The notes beneath the pieces were generated by a model, which was not told the origin of the DNA, ran no database searches, and worked only from the letters and a program-made list of their open reading frames with translations. A stretch of 64,000 bases of DNA from Paludibacteraceae bacterium. Its GTDB lineage: Bacteria; Bacteroidota; Bacteroidia; Bacteroidales; Paludibacteraceae. Positions 8,782-16,686 of this stretch are shown piece by piece. The stretch covers positions 17,082-81,081 of the forward strand of contig JAFSMP010000028.1 in assembly GCA_017447875.1 (NCBI GenBank), written 5' to 3'. Position numbers and translations under genes: made by a program. Every line of letters begins with the position of its first letter. Within the stretch, counting starts at the first letter, position 1.

Positions 8782-9855
8782 TTATTTACATGCTTGTCTG
8801 TACAGCGGAATAGAGAGCGCCAAGAAGACGAAGTTCGGTAACCACGCTGCGGAGAAAGAGGACATGACATTATTGACCGAGAAGGTCGTGCTGACGGTGG
8901 AGAAGAGGATATAAGCAGCGGTCAGTACGATACCGATACCGAGGTTCTTACCCATACCTCCGCGCACCTTACGGCTGGACATCGTCACGCCCAGCAGCGT
9001 CATGATAAACGCGCCTACGGGTGACGCCCAGCGCTTGTGGTACTCCACTTCGAACGCCTTCACGTTACCGCTACCGCGTTCGCGTTGCCGCTCCATATAA
9101 TGGCGTAACTCAGGCGTGGTCATCTGCTGCGCCTGCATGGCGGAGACGAACATCTCGTCCGGAGTGATCGGCAGCGTGATATGCAGCGTGTCGCCGCAAT
9201 CCAGATGTTCGCGCATGCCTGTGAACGTACGGCGGGTATAAGTATCCAGATGCCAATTAAACAGCGAGTCGTAGTAGATACGGTCGGCCGTGATACGGGA
9301 GGCCAGACTCTTGCCGTCGAAATGCTCGATCGAGCAGCGGTAACCTATACTACTGCGGCGCTGGAAAGACTCGATATAGAGCACCGTACCGGGTTCGACC
9401 TCCAGTTGCATGTTTCGTGCATGGTCGGTGGTGAAATGGTCGATATACTTATCCGTGAAGGCCAACATATGTGCCGAACTGCGGGGAATGACCCATCCGC
9501 CCAACCAGATGCCCAAGAGGAACAGCACGGTCGCGGAGAACGCATAAGGCACCATCAGACGATGGTAACTCATTCCTGTAGCGTGCATGGCGATGATCTC
9601 CGAGTTACCGGCCAACTTAGAGGTGAAGAAGATAACCGAGATGAAGATGAACAGCGAGCTGAACATATTCATGTAATACGGGATGAACGGCAGGTAGTAC
9701 TCCAGAAGGATCTCCTGCAGCGGCACTTGGTACTCAAAGAAATCGTCCATCTTCTCCGTCAAGTCAAAGACGATAGCGATAGACAACACCAGTACGATGG
9801 AGAAGAAGAACGTCCCCAAAAACTTCTTTACTATGTACCAATCAAGGCGCTTCAT
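8782..9855 (-). CDS. LptF/LptG-family LPS export permease
   Basis: Inner-membrane subunit of the Lpt ABC exporter that moves lipopolysaccharide from the inner membrane, YjgP/YjgQ family, 357 residues. Three transmembrane segments lie in the first 115 residues (KKFLGTFFFSIVLVLSIAIV near 8-28), then a periplasmic jellyroll domain, then three segments at the C-terminus. I chose the start [12 protein letters not shown] at 9855; it shares one base with the tgt stop codon (TAATG). Last gene of panD-tgt-lptG. Whether it is LptF or LptG cannot be settled here; Bacteroidetes often place one copy next to tgt. Confidence 0.88.
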   Translation of the reverse strand: MKRLDWYIVKKFLGTFFFSIVLVLSIAIVFDLTEKMDDFFEYQVPLQEILLEYYLPFIPYYMNMFSSLFIFISVIFFTSKLAGNSEIIAMHATGMSYHRLMVPYAFSATVLFLLGIWLGGWVIPRSSAHMLAFTDKYIDHFTTDHARNMQLEVEPGTVLYIESFQRRSSIGYRCSIEHFDGKSLASRITADRIYYDSLFNWHLDTYTRRTFTGMREHLDCGDTLHITLPITPDEMFVSAMQAQQMTTPELRHYMERQRERGSGNVKAFEVEYHKRWASPVGAFIMTLLGVTMSSRKVRGGMGKNLGIGIVLTAAYILFSTVSTTFSVNNVMSSFSAAWLPNFVFLALSIPLYRQACK

Positions 9856-10988
9856 TACATCCTCTGCATAATTTGCGGTATCACGCTCGCTTTCCAACTG
9901 CTGAAATCGCCGGCAAGGATATGTGCTCTGGCTTGCGTGACAAGATCGAGATAGAACGCTAAGTTATGGATCGACAATATCTCGAGACCCAGCATCTCCT
10001 GCGCGTGGATCAGATGTCTGGCGTACGCACGGGTGTAAGCATGATCGACGTAACTCGTGCCGTACGGATCGAGTTCCGTGAAGTCATCTTCCCATTTCTT
10101 ATTGCGCAGGTTCATCACGCCCTGCCAGGTGAAAATCATTCCGTTGCGACCGTTTCGGGTCGGCATCACGCAGTCGAACATATCGACTCCGCGCTCGATC
10201 GCCTCAAGGATATTCCACGGGGTACCGACACCCATGAGGTAACGCGGTTTGTCTTGCGGCAGGATATCGTTGCACACCTCAATCATATCGTACATCACTT
10301 CGGTGGGTTCACCTACGGCAAGTCCTCCTATCGCATAGCCGTCGCGGTCGAGGTCTCTCAGACGCATGCATGCGTCTTGCCGCAGATCGCGGTACGTACA
10401 GCCCTGCACGATGGGGAAGAGATGTTGCTTGTAGTCGTACAGGTCTTCGGTATTATCGAAGCGGGCGATACAACGGTCGAGCCATCTATGCGTGCGCTCC
10501 ATCGAGTCCTTGGCGTATTTGCGATCCGCCGTACCGGGACAGCACTCGTCAAACGCCATCATGATGTCGGCGCCTATCTCCCGCTCGATATCCATCACAG
10601 ATTCGGGCGTAAAGAGTAACTTACGACCGTCGATATGACTGCTGAAACGAACCCCTTCTTCGTTCATCTTGCGGATATCGGTGAGGCTGAACACCTGAAA
10701 GCCGCCGCTGTCCGTCAGTATCGGTCGTGTCCATCCTTCGAATTGATGCAAGCCGCCGGCGCGATGCAGGATCTCCGTACCGGGGCGGAGATAGAGATGG
10801 TAGGTGTTGCCTAAGATGATCTGCGCTTTGATATCCTCCTCCAATTCCTTGCGCTGTACGCCTTTGACCGTTCCCACGGTACCTACCGGCATAAAAATAG
10901 GCGTCAGGATATCTCCGTGGTCAGTGTGTATCACACCTGCCCGAGCCCCAACACCCTTTGCCTCGCTATGTAATTCGAAGAATTTCAT
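9855..10988 (-). CDS. tgt: Queuine tRNA-ribosyltransferase
   Basis: Exchanges guanine 34 for a queuosine precursor in tRNAs with GUN anticodons. 377 residues, family-typical. The substrate-binding block [13 protein letters not shown] is near residue 88-100, GGLAVGE near 235, and the catalytic FDCVMPTR segment near 273. The C-terminal zinc site is degenerate: the family pattern C-x-C-x-x-C is replaced by YGTSYVDH before the conserved [13 protein letters not shown] helix, so the zinc cysteines are missing. The gene overlaps panD (ATGA) and lptG (TAATG) and is driven by the panD promoter. Confidence 0.95.
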   Translation of the reverse strand: MKFFELHSEAKGVGARAGVIHTDHGDILTPIFMPVGTVGTVKGVQRKELEEDIKAQIILGNTYHLYLRPGTEILHRAGGLHQFEGWTRPILTDSGGFQVFSLTDIRKMNEEGVRFSSHIDGRKLLFTPESVMDIEREIGADIMMAFDECCPGTADRKYAKDSMERTHRWLDRCIARFDNTEDLYDYKQHLFPIVQGCTYRDLRQDACMRLRDLDRDGYAIGGLAVGEPTEVMYDMIEVCNDILPQDKPRYLMGVGTPWNILEAIERGVDMFDCVMPTRNGRNGMIFTWQGVMNLRNKKWEDDFTELDPYGTSYVDHAYTRAYARHLIHAQEMLGLEILSIHNLAFYLDLVTQARAHILAGDFSSWKASVIPQIMQRM

Positions 10989-11326
10989 AGTTTGTTATTG
11001 GTTGGGAATACAATTGCCGGTTTGAAATCCTTTGCCTCTTCCGGTGCCATCAGGGCATAGGCCATGATGATGACCGTATCGCCTACATGCACGAGGTGCG
11101 CCGCAGCGCCGTTGATGCAGATACAGCCGCTGTTGCGCTTACCGGGGATGACGTACGTCTCGATTCGGGCACCGTTGGTATTATCCACCACCTGCACCCG
11201 CTCACCGGCATATATATTCGCCGCTTCCATCAGCGCCTCATCGATCGTAATCGAACCGATATACTCCAGGTTCGCCTCCGTCACCTGCACGCGGTGAATC
11301 TTCGATTTTAATATATTCAAAAGCAT
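10985..11326 (-). CDS. panD: Aspartate 1-decarboxylase (pyruvoyl enzyme)
   Basis: Makes beta-alanine for pantothenate and coenzyme A synthesis. 113 residues. The proenzyme self-cleaves between Gly24 and Ser25 (EYIGSITID), and Ser25 becomes the pyruvoyl group. Other conserved parts are [19 protein letters not shown] and the [16 protein letters not shown] block. First gene of the operon with tgt and lptG; its stop overlaps the tgt start by four bases. A clear promoter lies 20 bp upstream. Confidence 0.95.
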   Translation of the reverse strand: MLLNILKSKIHRVQVTEANLEYIGSITIDEALMEAANIYAGERVQVVDNTNGARIETYVIPGKRNSGCICINGAAAHLVHVGDTVIIMAYALMAPEEAKDFKPAIVFPTNNKL

Positions 11327-11345
11327 ACTATTCCAAATTAGCGCA

Positions 11346-11377
11346 CAAAGTTACTGCTTTTTTTTGACATACGCAAA
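11346..11377 (-). promoter_or_regulatory. Promoter of panD-tgt-lptG
   Basis: Minus strand TTTG at 11377-11374 and TAACTTTG at 11353-11346, 20 bp apart, A8 in the spacer. Confidence 0.8.
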
Positions 11378-11396
11378 TAATTCATGGATTTTATTG

Positions 11397-12455
11397 CTAA
11401 AGCAATACTATTTCTACCCGGCGGTTCATCTGGCGGTTCTCTTCGGAGTTGTTGGGCACGATGGGATCGCGTTCGCCACGACCTTCCACCTCGATACGCT
11501 CGGCTTTGATACCGCGGGTAATCATGGAGCGGCGCACCTCCTGGCAACGCCCTTCTGACAAGATCTGGTTAGAGCGGTCGGAACCGATATTATCCGTATG
11601 ACCGACGATGCGTATACGGCGATCCGGACGAGCCAAAAGGAACCGGTACAACTCCAGCAAAGCAGGTTCGGAAGATGCCAGGATATGGGTCTTACCCGTC
11701 GCAAAATAGATATTATGCAGCACGAACGACTTGATCTCTTTGGGCGACATGACAACGCCTTCGAAAGGCTCATTCACGCGTATGGTATCATGGAAGGGGA
11801 AATAGTCGATGGCCGTCGCATCAATCGTATAGAACGGCACACGGTCATCCATCAGCAGAGCCAGGGTCGTATGTACGCTGTCCGAGGTGGTCTGCATCAC
11901 TTTGCGGTAATCATGCTTGCGCACCACGATGTTCGCCGAGACCGGACGAGCCGTAAGACTATCGGTAACGGTGAACGTGATACGCGTCTCCGGATAGAGC
12001 GATACGACTACACTGTCCTCATCTTCACGATGGTCAAAAAAGATGGTGTCGGTTGTGAAATACCCGATCTTAGCGGCTTGCAACCAATATTTACCGGGAG
12101 GCAAGGTCTTATACACCCGTGCGTACTTATTGTCCGTCGGTTTATTGACCTTCGGTTTCTTATTCGGTTTGGCGTTCACATCCTGGATGGTGATATGCGT
12201 AGCCGGCAGACGCTCACCTGTCTGCAAATCATACGAATAGACATAAAGTAGCGGTTTACCGTCTTTGATACGTTGTTTCTTGGCGGCTTTGGCTTTGGCG
12301 GCTTTGGCTTTTTCTTTGGCGCGTTTCTCTGCTTCTTTTTTACGTTCCTTCCTGGCTTTCTCTTTAGCGCGCTTCTGCGCAGGCGTAAGCGCATAAAGGG
12401 GTTCGCAAAGAAAGGCGAACAACAGAACAGTTACTATGAGCCAAAGACGTTTCAT
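11397..12455 (-). CDS. OmpA-family peptidoglycan-binding envelope protein with Lys/Ala-rich segment
   Basis: 352 residues. Signal peptide 1-22; residues 26-66 are a highly charged Lys/Ala/Glu helix (RAKEKARKERKKEAEKRAKE) likely to form a rod or coiled coil; the middle has two beta-sandwich-like modules resembling carboxypeptidase-regulatory/CNA-B repeats (TGERLPATHITIQD, LTARPVSANIVV); residues 245-352 are an OmpA C-terminal domain with the peptidoglycan-contact pattern GHTDNIGS...NQILSEGRCQEV...NRQMNRRVEI. It should tether the outer membrane to the cell wall. A 14-bp hairpin precedes its ATG. Confidence 0.85.
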   Translation of the reverse strand: MKRLWLIVTVLLFAFLCEPLYALTPAQKRAKEKARKERKKEAEKRAKEKAKAAKAKAAKKQRIKDGKPLLYVYSYDLQTGERLPATHITIQDVNAKPNKKPKVNKPTDNKYARVYKTLPPGKYWLQAAKIGYFTTDTIFFDHREDEDSVVVSLYPETRITFTVTDSLTARPVSANIVVRKHDYRKVMQTTSDSVHTTLALLMDDRVPFYTIDATAIDYFPFHDTIRVNEPFEGVVMSPKEIKSFVLHNIYFATGKTHILASSEPALLELYRFLLARPDRRIRIVGHTDNIGSDRSNQILSEGRCQEVRRSMITRGIKAERIEVEGRGERDPIVPNNSEENRQMNRRVEIVLL

Positions 12456-12471
12456 GATTGCTATTTATGCT

Positions 12472-12503
12472 ACAGGAGGATAGTCGCGGGACTATCCTCC
12501 TGT
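12472..12503. other. Perfect 14-bp hairpin between the CAT tRNA and the OmpA-family gene
   Basis: ACAGGAGGATAGTC (12472-12485), loop GCGG, GACTATCCTCCTGT (12490-12503). It starts 1 bp after the tRNA 3' end in transcription direction and ends 16 bp before the ATG at 12455. There is no T-tract, so it may be a tRNA 3'-processing or attenuating structure and not a plain terminator. Confidence 0.75.
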
Positions 12504-12504
12504 G

Positions 12505-12579
12505 TGGTCCCACTTGGGCTTGAACCAAGGACCCCCTGATTATGAGTCAGGTGCTACTAACCAACTGAGCTATGGGACC
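12505..12579 (-). tRNA. tRNA with CAT anticodon (Met, or lysidine-type Ile2)
   Basis: 75-nt cloverleaf with a perfect GGTCCCA/TGGGACC acceptor stem, anticodon stem CCTGA/TCAGG around CTCATAA, T-arm with TTCAAGC. Discriminator A, CCA not encoded. CAT is read as Met or, after lysidine modification, Ile; the sequence alone does not settle this. It sits between two minus-strand OmpA-family genes, 17 bp after the stop of the upstream one. Confidence 0.93.
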
Positions 12580-12596
12580 CCTAAATCGACTACGAT

Positions 12597-14225
12597 TTAT
12601 TTCTGCACCGCACCGCGGGACATACCGTAGAGAATCAGACTCTCCTCTTTCGTAATCTTCTTCTCGTTCTCATTCAGATCCGGGATGACGAGTTCTACAC
12701 CCTCTTCAATCTTATCCGGCGACTCCAGTACGTTGCGGTTTGCGAGGTACAGATATACCCAGCAGTTAGCATTACCATAATTTGTACGAGCCAACTTATT
12801 GAGCGTGGTGGACTTAGAAGCCACTACCGTCTTGCTTCTACGAGCCTGCAGATCACCTGCGTCAGCAGTAGTCGGCAATGCCTCTACATTCGTAGCACGC
12901 ATGGTCTTGGTTTCCTCGAGCTCATCTCTCATGCGATCGTAGGTACGTTTGTTCACCAGACGGATGACTACACGACGGTTCGGACCGAAGGCCGCGGAAC
13001 TACGTCCCTTACCGGCGATCTTACCCATACCGATACCGTACATACGGTTGATGCTGATATCGTACTCTTCGTGCAAGCCTTTCATTACCTCCTCAGCACG
13101 GTTGTTACCCAGGATGAAGTTCGCATCATCTGCACCGGTATTATCGCAATAACCGATCACAATCGCATACAAGTCATCATCCTCCGCCATACGGTCAGCC
13201 ACCTGTTGGATCGTTACGAATCCGCGCTCGTCGATATCGTACGAAGCATTAGCGAAGTATACATAGTAGTACTGCGAATTATCATACTCAATCTCACGAA
13301 CTGTCTCTTGCGAAACAGCCACCTCACGAACGATGATAGAGTCATGACGCTCGATGATAACGGTATCGTGAGCCACTTGTTCCGGACCAGCCAGACCATC
13401 CAGCTTCCAAGAGTCTAAGCTATAGATGTTACGTGTATGGGTCTTCTTAGTCGCATTGAATTTAACACGCAAGTATGCCACTACGTCGAAAATACCATCG
13501 TTGTTCTTAGACGCCAAAGCAGCATCTGTCGCATAACCACGATTGTCGGTATAGTCATTCATGAAATAGTCATACGTAGCACGTGCACCGACCGCGAAAG
13601 TACGGTTCAGGTTGACTTCGAATGCCACACCCATCTGGATAAAGAATGCACCATTGTACTTATCCATCTTCATCGGATCATACTCCGCCGTATGACCACG
13701 CGTGTAGTCCGGATACATGGTAGAGTTCTTATACCACATATAACCGGCTCCGACGAGAGCGAAACCGTTGAACAACTTACGGTTCCAGTGCGGGAAGAAG
13801 AGGGAGATAGCGTCCATCGAGAGATTCAATCCCAACTTGTGCATATTACCCTGAAGAAGCTTATTTGCATTGTTCTTGGATTTCTTACCGACCACCTGAT
13901 AGCGCGACCACATGTACTCTACGCCGAGACTCCACACAGGCGTAAAGTTGTACTCAAACGTCATACCTAAACTCGGACCGCTAATGGCATGCTTCTTCTC
14001 ACTCTGGAAGTCACCGTCAAAGACGTTCAAACCTATCATCGGCGAAATAGACAAGTGGGTAAAGTCACGAATGATACCGTGCCCGTTCTCAGCATTACGC
14101 CAAGGATGGGCACCCTTTAATTGGATCGTGTCACCGTCCACCACGACAAACGTTGGCTTCGTCTCTTTCGCCATGAAACTCATGGCAATGCACAGCATTG
14201 AAATAATAAGTATATGTCTCTTCAT
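12597..14225 (-). CDS. OmpA-family outer-membrane protein with barrel and LysM-like C-terminus
   Basis: 542 residues. Signal peptide 1-19 (MSFMA). Residues 55-285 form a beta-barrel region with aromatic-rich strands (GMTFEYNFTPVWSLGVEYMW). Residues about 320-435 are an OmpA domain (VIGYCDNTGADDANFILGNN...GPNRRVVIRL). The last part, about 470-525, reads like a LysM module (VVASKSTTLNKLARTNYGN, then LEEGVELVIP-like spacing), a second peptidoglycan contact. Main anchoring porin-like protein by inference. It has its own strong promoter and is followed by the CAT tRNA. Confidence 0.87.
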   Translation of the reverse strand: MKRHILIISMLCIAMSFMAKETKPTFVVVDGDTIQLKGAHPWRNAENGHGIIRDFTHLSISPMIGLNVFDGDFQSEKKHAISGPSLGMTFEYNFTPVWSLGVEYMWSRYQVVGKKSKNNANKLLQGNMHKLGLNLSMDAISLFFPHWNRKLFNGFALVGAGYMWYKNSTMYPDYTRGHTAEYDPMKMDKYNGAFFIQMGVAFEVNLNRTFAVGARATYDYFMNDYTDNRGYATDAALASKNNDGIFDVVAYLRVKFNATKKTHTRNIYSLDSWKLDGLAGPEQVAHDTVIIERHDSIIVREVAVSQETVREIEYDNSQYYYVYFANASYDIDERGFVTIQQVADRMAEDDDLYAIVIGYCDNTGADDANFILGNNRAEEVMKGLHEEYDISINRMYGIGMGKIAGKGRSSAAFGPNRRVVIRLVNKRTYDRMRDELEETKTMRATNVEALPTTADAGDLQARRSKTVVASKSTTLNKLARTNYGNANCWVYLYLANRNVLESPDKIEEGVELVIPDLNENEKKITKEESLILYGMSRGAVQK

Positions 14226-14273
14226 AATACGATAGAGATTGTAGTTATTTCACAAAAATTCACAATTCGGCTG

Positions 14274-14305
14274 CAAAGGTACAACTTTTTTTTGATATAC
14301 GCAAA
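14274..14305 (-). promoter_or_regulatory. Promoter of the OmpA/LysM protein gene
   Basis: Minus strand TTTG at 14305-14302 and TACCTTTG at 14281-14274, 20 bp apart, spacer with A8 and GTTG. Confidence 0.82.
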
Positions 14306-14340
14306 TATTTTCGCAAAAAAAAATATTTTTTGTCAACACT

Positions 14341-14372
14341 ATTGCACATATGGATTTTTTTTTGTAATTTTG
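14341..14372 (+). promoter_or_regulatory. Promoter of pta-ackA
   Basis: ATTG at 14341-14344 and TAATTTTG at 14365-14372, 20 bp apart. Divergent from the OmpA/LysM promoter. Confidence 0.75.
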
Positions 14373-14385
14373 TAGCCGAATTAAC

Positions 14386-14417
14386 GAGATACCGGGATAC
14401 CGGTACACCGAGATACC
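14386..14417. repeat. Four 8-bp tandem units in the pta leader
   Basis: GAGATACC, GGGATACC, GGTACACC, GAGATACC in succession, in the transcribed leader 27 bp before the pta ATG. Confidence 0.75.
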
Positions 14418-14444
14418 GAAAGAGACTTTTAAAATCACTATATT

Positions 14445-15443
14445 ATGGACATTTTGAATCAAATGATTGCGCGTGCGAAAGCGAATCCGCAGCGCATTGT
14501 GTTGCCGGAGGGCGACGAACCGCGTACGTTAGAGGCTGCAAACATCTTGCTCAAAGACAAGATTGCGCAGCTTATTTTGATTGGTGACCCAGCCAAGATT
14601 CAAAGCATGGCCGCTGAGAAGGGGTATGAGTACATCAAAGAGGCGAAGATTGTGGACCCGATCAACGACCCGAAGATGCCCCAGTATGCGAACCTGCTGT
14701 TCGAGCTTCGCAAAGCAAAGGGCATGACTGAAGAAGAGGCGAAGAAGAAAGCACAAGACCCGTTGTATCTCGGTTGCCTGATGATCAAAGCCGGTGACGC
14801 AGACGGTGAGTTAGCCGGTGCTCGCGGTACGACCGCAGACACCATTCGTCCTGCTTTCCAAATCCTGAAGACCAAACCCGGTTGCTCGATCGTAAGCGGT
14901 GCGTTCCTCATGTTCACGCCGGCTAAACAGTTGGGTGAGAACGGATTCCTGCTGTTCGCAGACTGCGCTGTCAACCCGAATCCGGACGCTAAACAGCTCG
15001 CAGAGATCGCTATCTCGACGGCAGAGACCGCAAAGGCTATCGCCGGTATCGAACCGCGCGTAGCGATGCTTAGTTTCTCGACAAAGGGTAGCGCGAAACA
15101 CGAGCTGGTAGATAAAGTACAAGAGGCTGCCAAACTCGCCAAAGAGATGGCACCGGATCTGCAACTGGACGGTGAGTTACAAGCCGATGCAGCGCTGGTT
15201 GAGAGTGTGGCTAAGACCAAAGCTCCGGGTAGCGCAGTAGCCGGCAAAGCGAACGTACTCGTCTTCCCGGATCTGCAGGCAGGTAATATCGGTTACAAAC
15301 TGGTAGAACGCTTCTCGGGCGCAGACGCCGTTGGACCGATTCTGCAAGGTATCGCCGCACCGGTGAATGACCTGAGCCGCGGATGCAAAGTACAAGACAT
15401 CGTGCAAATGGTAGTTATTACAGCAAATCAAGCAATTAAGTAA
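14445..15443 (+). CDS. pta: Phosphate acetyltransferase
   Basis: Converts acetyl-CoA and phosphate to acetyl phosphate, the first step of acetate formation. 332 residues, the short form without the N-terminal DRTGG regulatory domains. Family blocks are PEGDEPRTLEAANILL near residue 22, GCLMIKAGDADGELAGARGTTADTIRPA near 110-137, and GPILQGIAAPVNDLSRGC near 300. Directly followed by ackA with a 4-bp gap, so both enzymes are made from one transcript in a fermentative energy pathway. Confidence 0.96.
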   Translation: MDILNQMIARAKANPQRIVLPEGDEPRTLEAANILLKDKIAQLILIGDPAKIQSMAAEKGYEYIKEAKIVDPINDPKMPQYANLLFELRKAKGMTEEEAKKKAQDPLYLGCLMIKAGDADGELAGARGTTADTIRPAFQILKTKPGCSIVSGAFLMFTPAKQLGENGFLLFADCAVNPNPDAKQLAEIAISTAETAKAIAGIEPRVAMLSFSTKGSAKHELVDKVQEAAKLAKEMAPDLQLDGELQADAALVESVAKTKAPGSAVAGKANVLVFPDLQAGNIGYKLVERFSGADAVGPILQGIAAPVNDLSRGCKVQDIVQMVVITANQAIK

Positions 15444-15447
15444 TATC

Positions 15448-16638
15448 ATGAAAATCTTAGTTTTAAACTGCGGTAGTAGCAGTATTAAATACAAGCTCTT
15501 TGAGATGGAGAGCAAGTCGGTAATGGCGCAAGGCGGTATCGAGAAGATCGGTTTGCCCGACTCGTTCCTGCAAGTGAAATTACCGAACGGCGAAAAAGTG
15601 AAATTCGAGAAATCGATGCCGGAGCATACAGTAGGTATCGAGTTGATTCTTGAGAAACTCGTGGATCCGCAGATCGGTTGCATCAAAGACCTCAAGGAGA
15701 TCAATGCCGTCGGTCACCGTGTAGTCCATGGTGGCGAGAAATTCAACAAGTCGGTACTTATCACGCCGGAGGTGAAGGCAGAGATCATCCAATGTGTGGA
15801 CCTCGCTCCGCTGCATAACCCCGCTAACCTGAAAGGTATTGATGCTATTGAGAAGATCCTGCCGGGTGTTCCGCAGGTAGCTGTATTCGACACCGCGTTC
15901 CATCAGACGATGCCGGATTACGCGTACATGTACGCGATACCTTATGAGTTATATGAGAAATACGCGATCCGTCGTTACGGTTTCCACGGAACGAGTCATC
16001 GCTACGTGAGCGCGCGTGTATGCGAATATTTAGGTGTAGCACCGCAGGGTAAGAAGATCGTGACCTGCCATATCGGCGGTGGCGGCAGTTGTACAGCTGT
16101 GATGGACGGCAAGAGCATCGACACCTCGATGGGTCTGACGCCGGTAGAAGGTCTGGTGATGGGTACACGTGCCGGTGACCTCGACCTCGGTGCAGCCACC
16201 TTCATCATGGATAAGGAGCATCTGGATACGGCAGCGTTCAATACGCTGGTGAATAAGAAATCCGGTTTGCTCGGTGTATCGGGTGTGTCCAGCGACTGCC
16301 GTGACATCGAGGCTGCGATCAATCAAGGCAACAAGCGTGCTGACCTGGCGCGTAAGATGTTCATCTACCGCACCATCAAGTACATCGGTGCCTATGCGGC
16401 TGCGATGAACGGTCTGGATATCCTCGTGTTCACCGCCGGTATCGGAGAGAACGATCCGTACATCCGTGCTGAGATCATGAAGGGCTTAAGTTTCCTTGGT
16501 ATCGAACTGGACGAGCAGGCCAATAACGTACGCGGCGAAGAGCGTATCCTCACCAAGAAGGGCTCGAAAGTAACCGTTTGCCTCATCCCGACCGACGAGG
16601 AACTTATGATCGCCAGCGATACCGCAGCGCTTGTATAA
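15448..16638 (+). CDS. ackA: Acetate kinase
   Basis: Makes ATP and acetate from acetyl phosphate. 396 residues, family-typical. Visible are the N-terminal NCGSSSIKYKLF motif (Asn7), GHRVVHGGEKF with the catalytic arginine near residue 90, GFHGTSHRYVS near 175, and TCHIGGGGSCTAV near 205. Second gene of the pta-ackA pair. A perfect 20-bp palindrome starts at the base after its stop codon. Confidence 0.97.
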   Translation: MKILVLNCGSSSIKYKLFEMESKSVMAQGGIEKIGLPDSFLQVKLPNGEKVKFEKSMPEHTVGIELILEKLVDPQIGCIKDLKEINAVGHRVVHGGEKFNKSVLITPEVKAEIIQCVDLAPLHNPANLKGIDAIEKILPGVPQVAVFDTAFHQTMPDYAYMYAIPYELYEKYAIRRYGFHGTSHRYVSARVCEYLGVAPQGKKIVTCHIGGGGSCTAVMDGKSIDTSMGLTPVEGLVMGTRAGDLDLGAATFIMDKEHLDTAAFNTLVNKKSGLLGVSGVSSDCRDIEAAINQGNKRADLARKMFIYRTIKYIGAYAAAMNGLDILVFTAGIGENDPYIRAEIMKGLSFLGIELDEQANNVRGEERILTKKGSKVTVCLIPTDEELMIASDTAALV

Positions 16639-16658
16639 ATCGACCATGCATGGTCGAT
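16639..16658. other. Perfect 20-bp palindrome after ackA
   Basis: ATCGACCATGCATGGTCGAT reads the same on both strands, immediately after the ackA TAA and 28 bp before the next ATG. No T-tract follows, so it is either an operator-like site or a processing/attenuation hairpin. Confidence 0.7.
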
Positions 16659-16686
16659 GTGACATAATACCATAAAACACACACGA

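Noticed and set aside
12505-12579. Firm assignment of the CAT tRNA to Met or Ile2
   Set aside because: Identity depends on lysidine modification and on comparison with other tRNAs of the genome, which cannot be done from this sequence alone.
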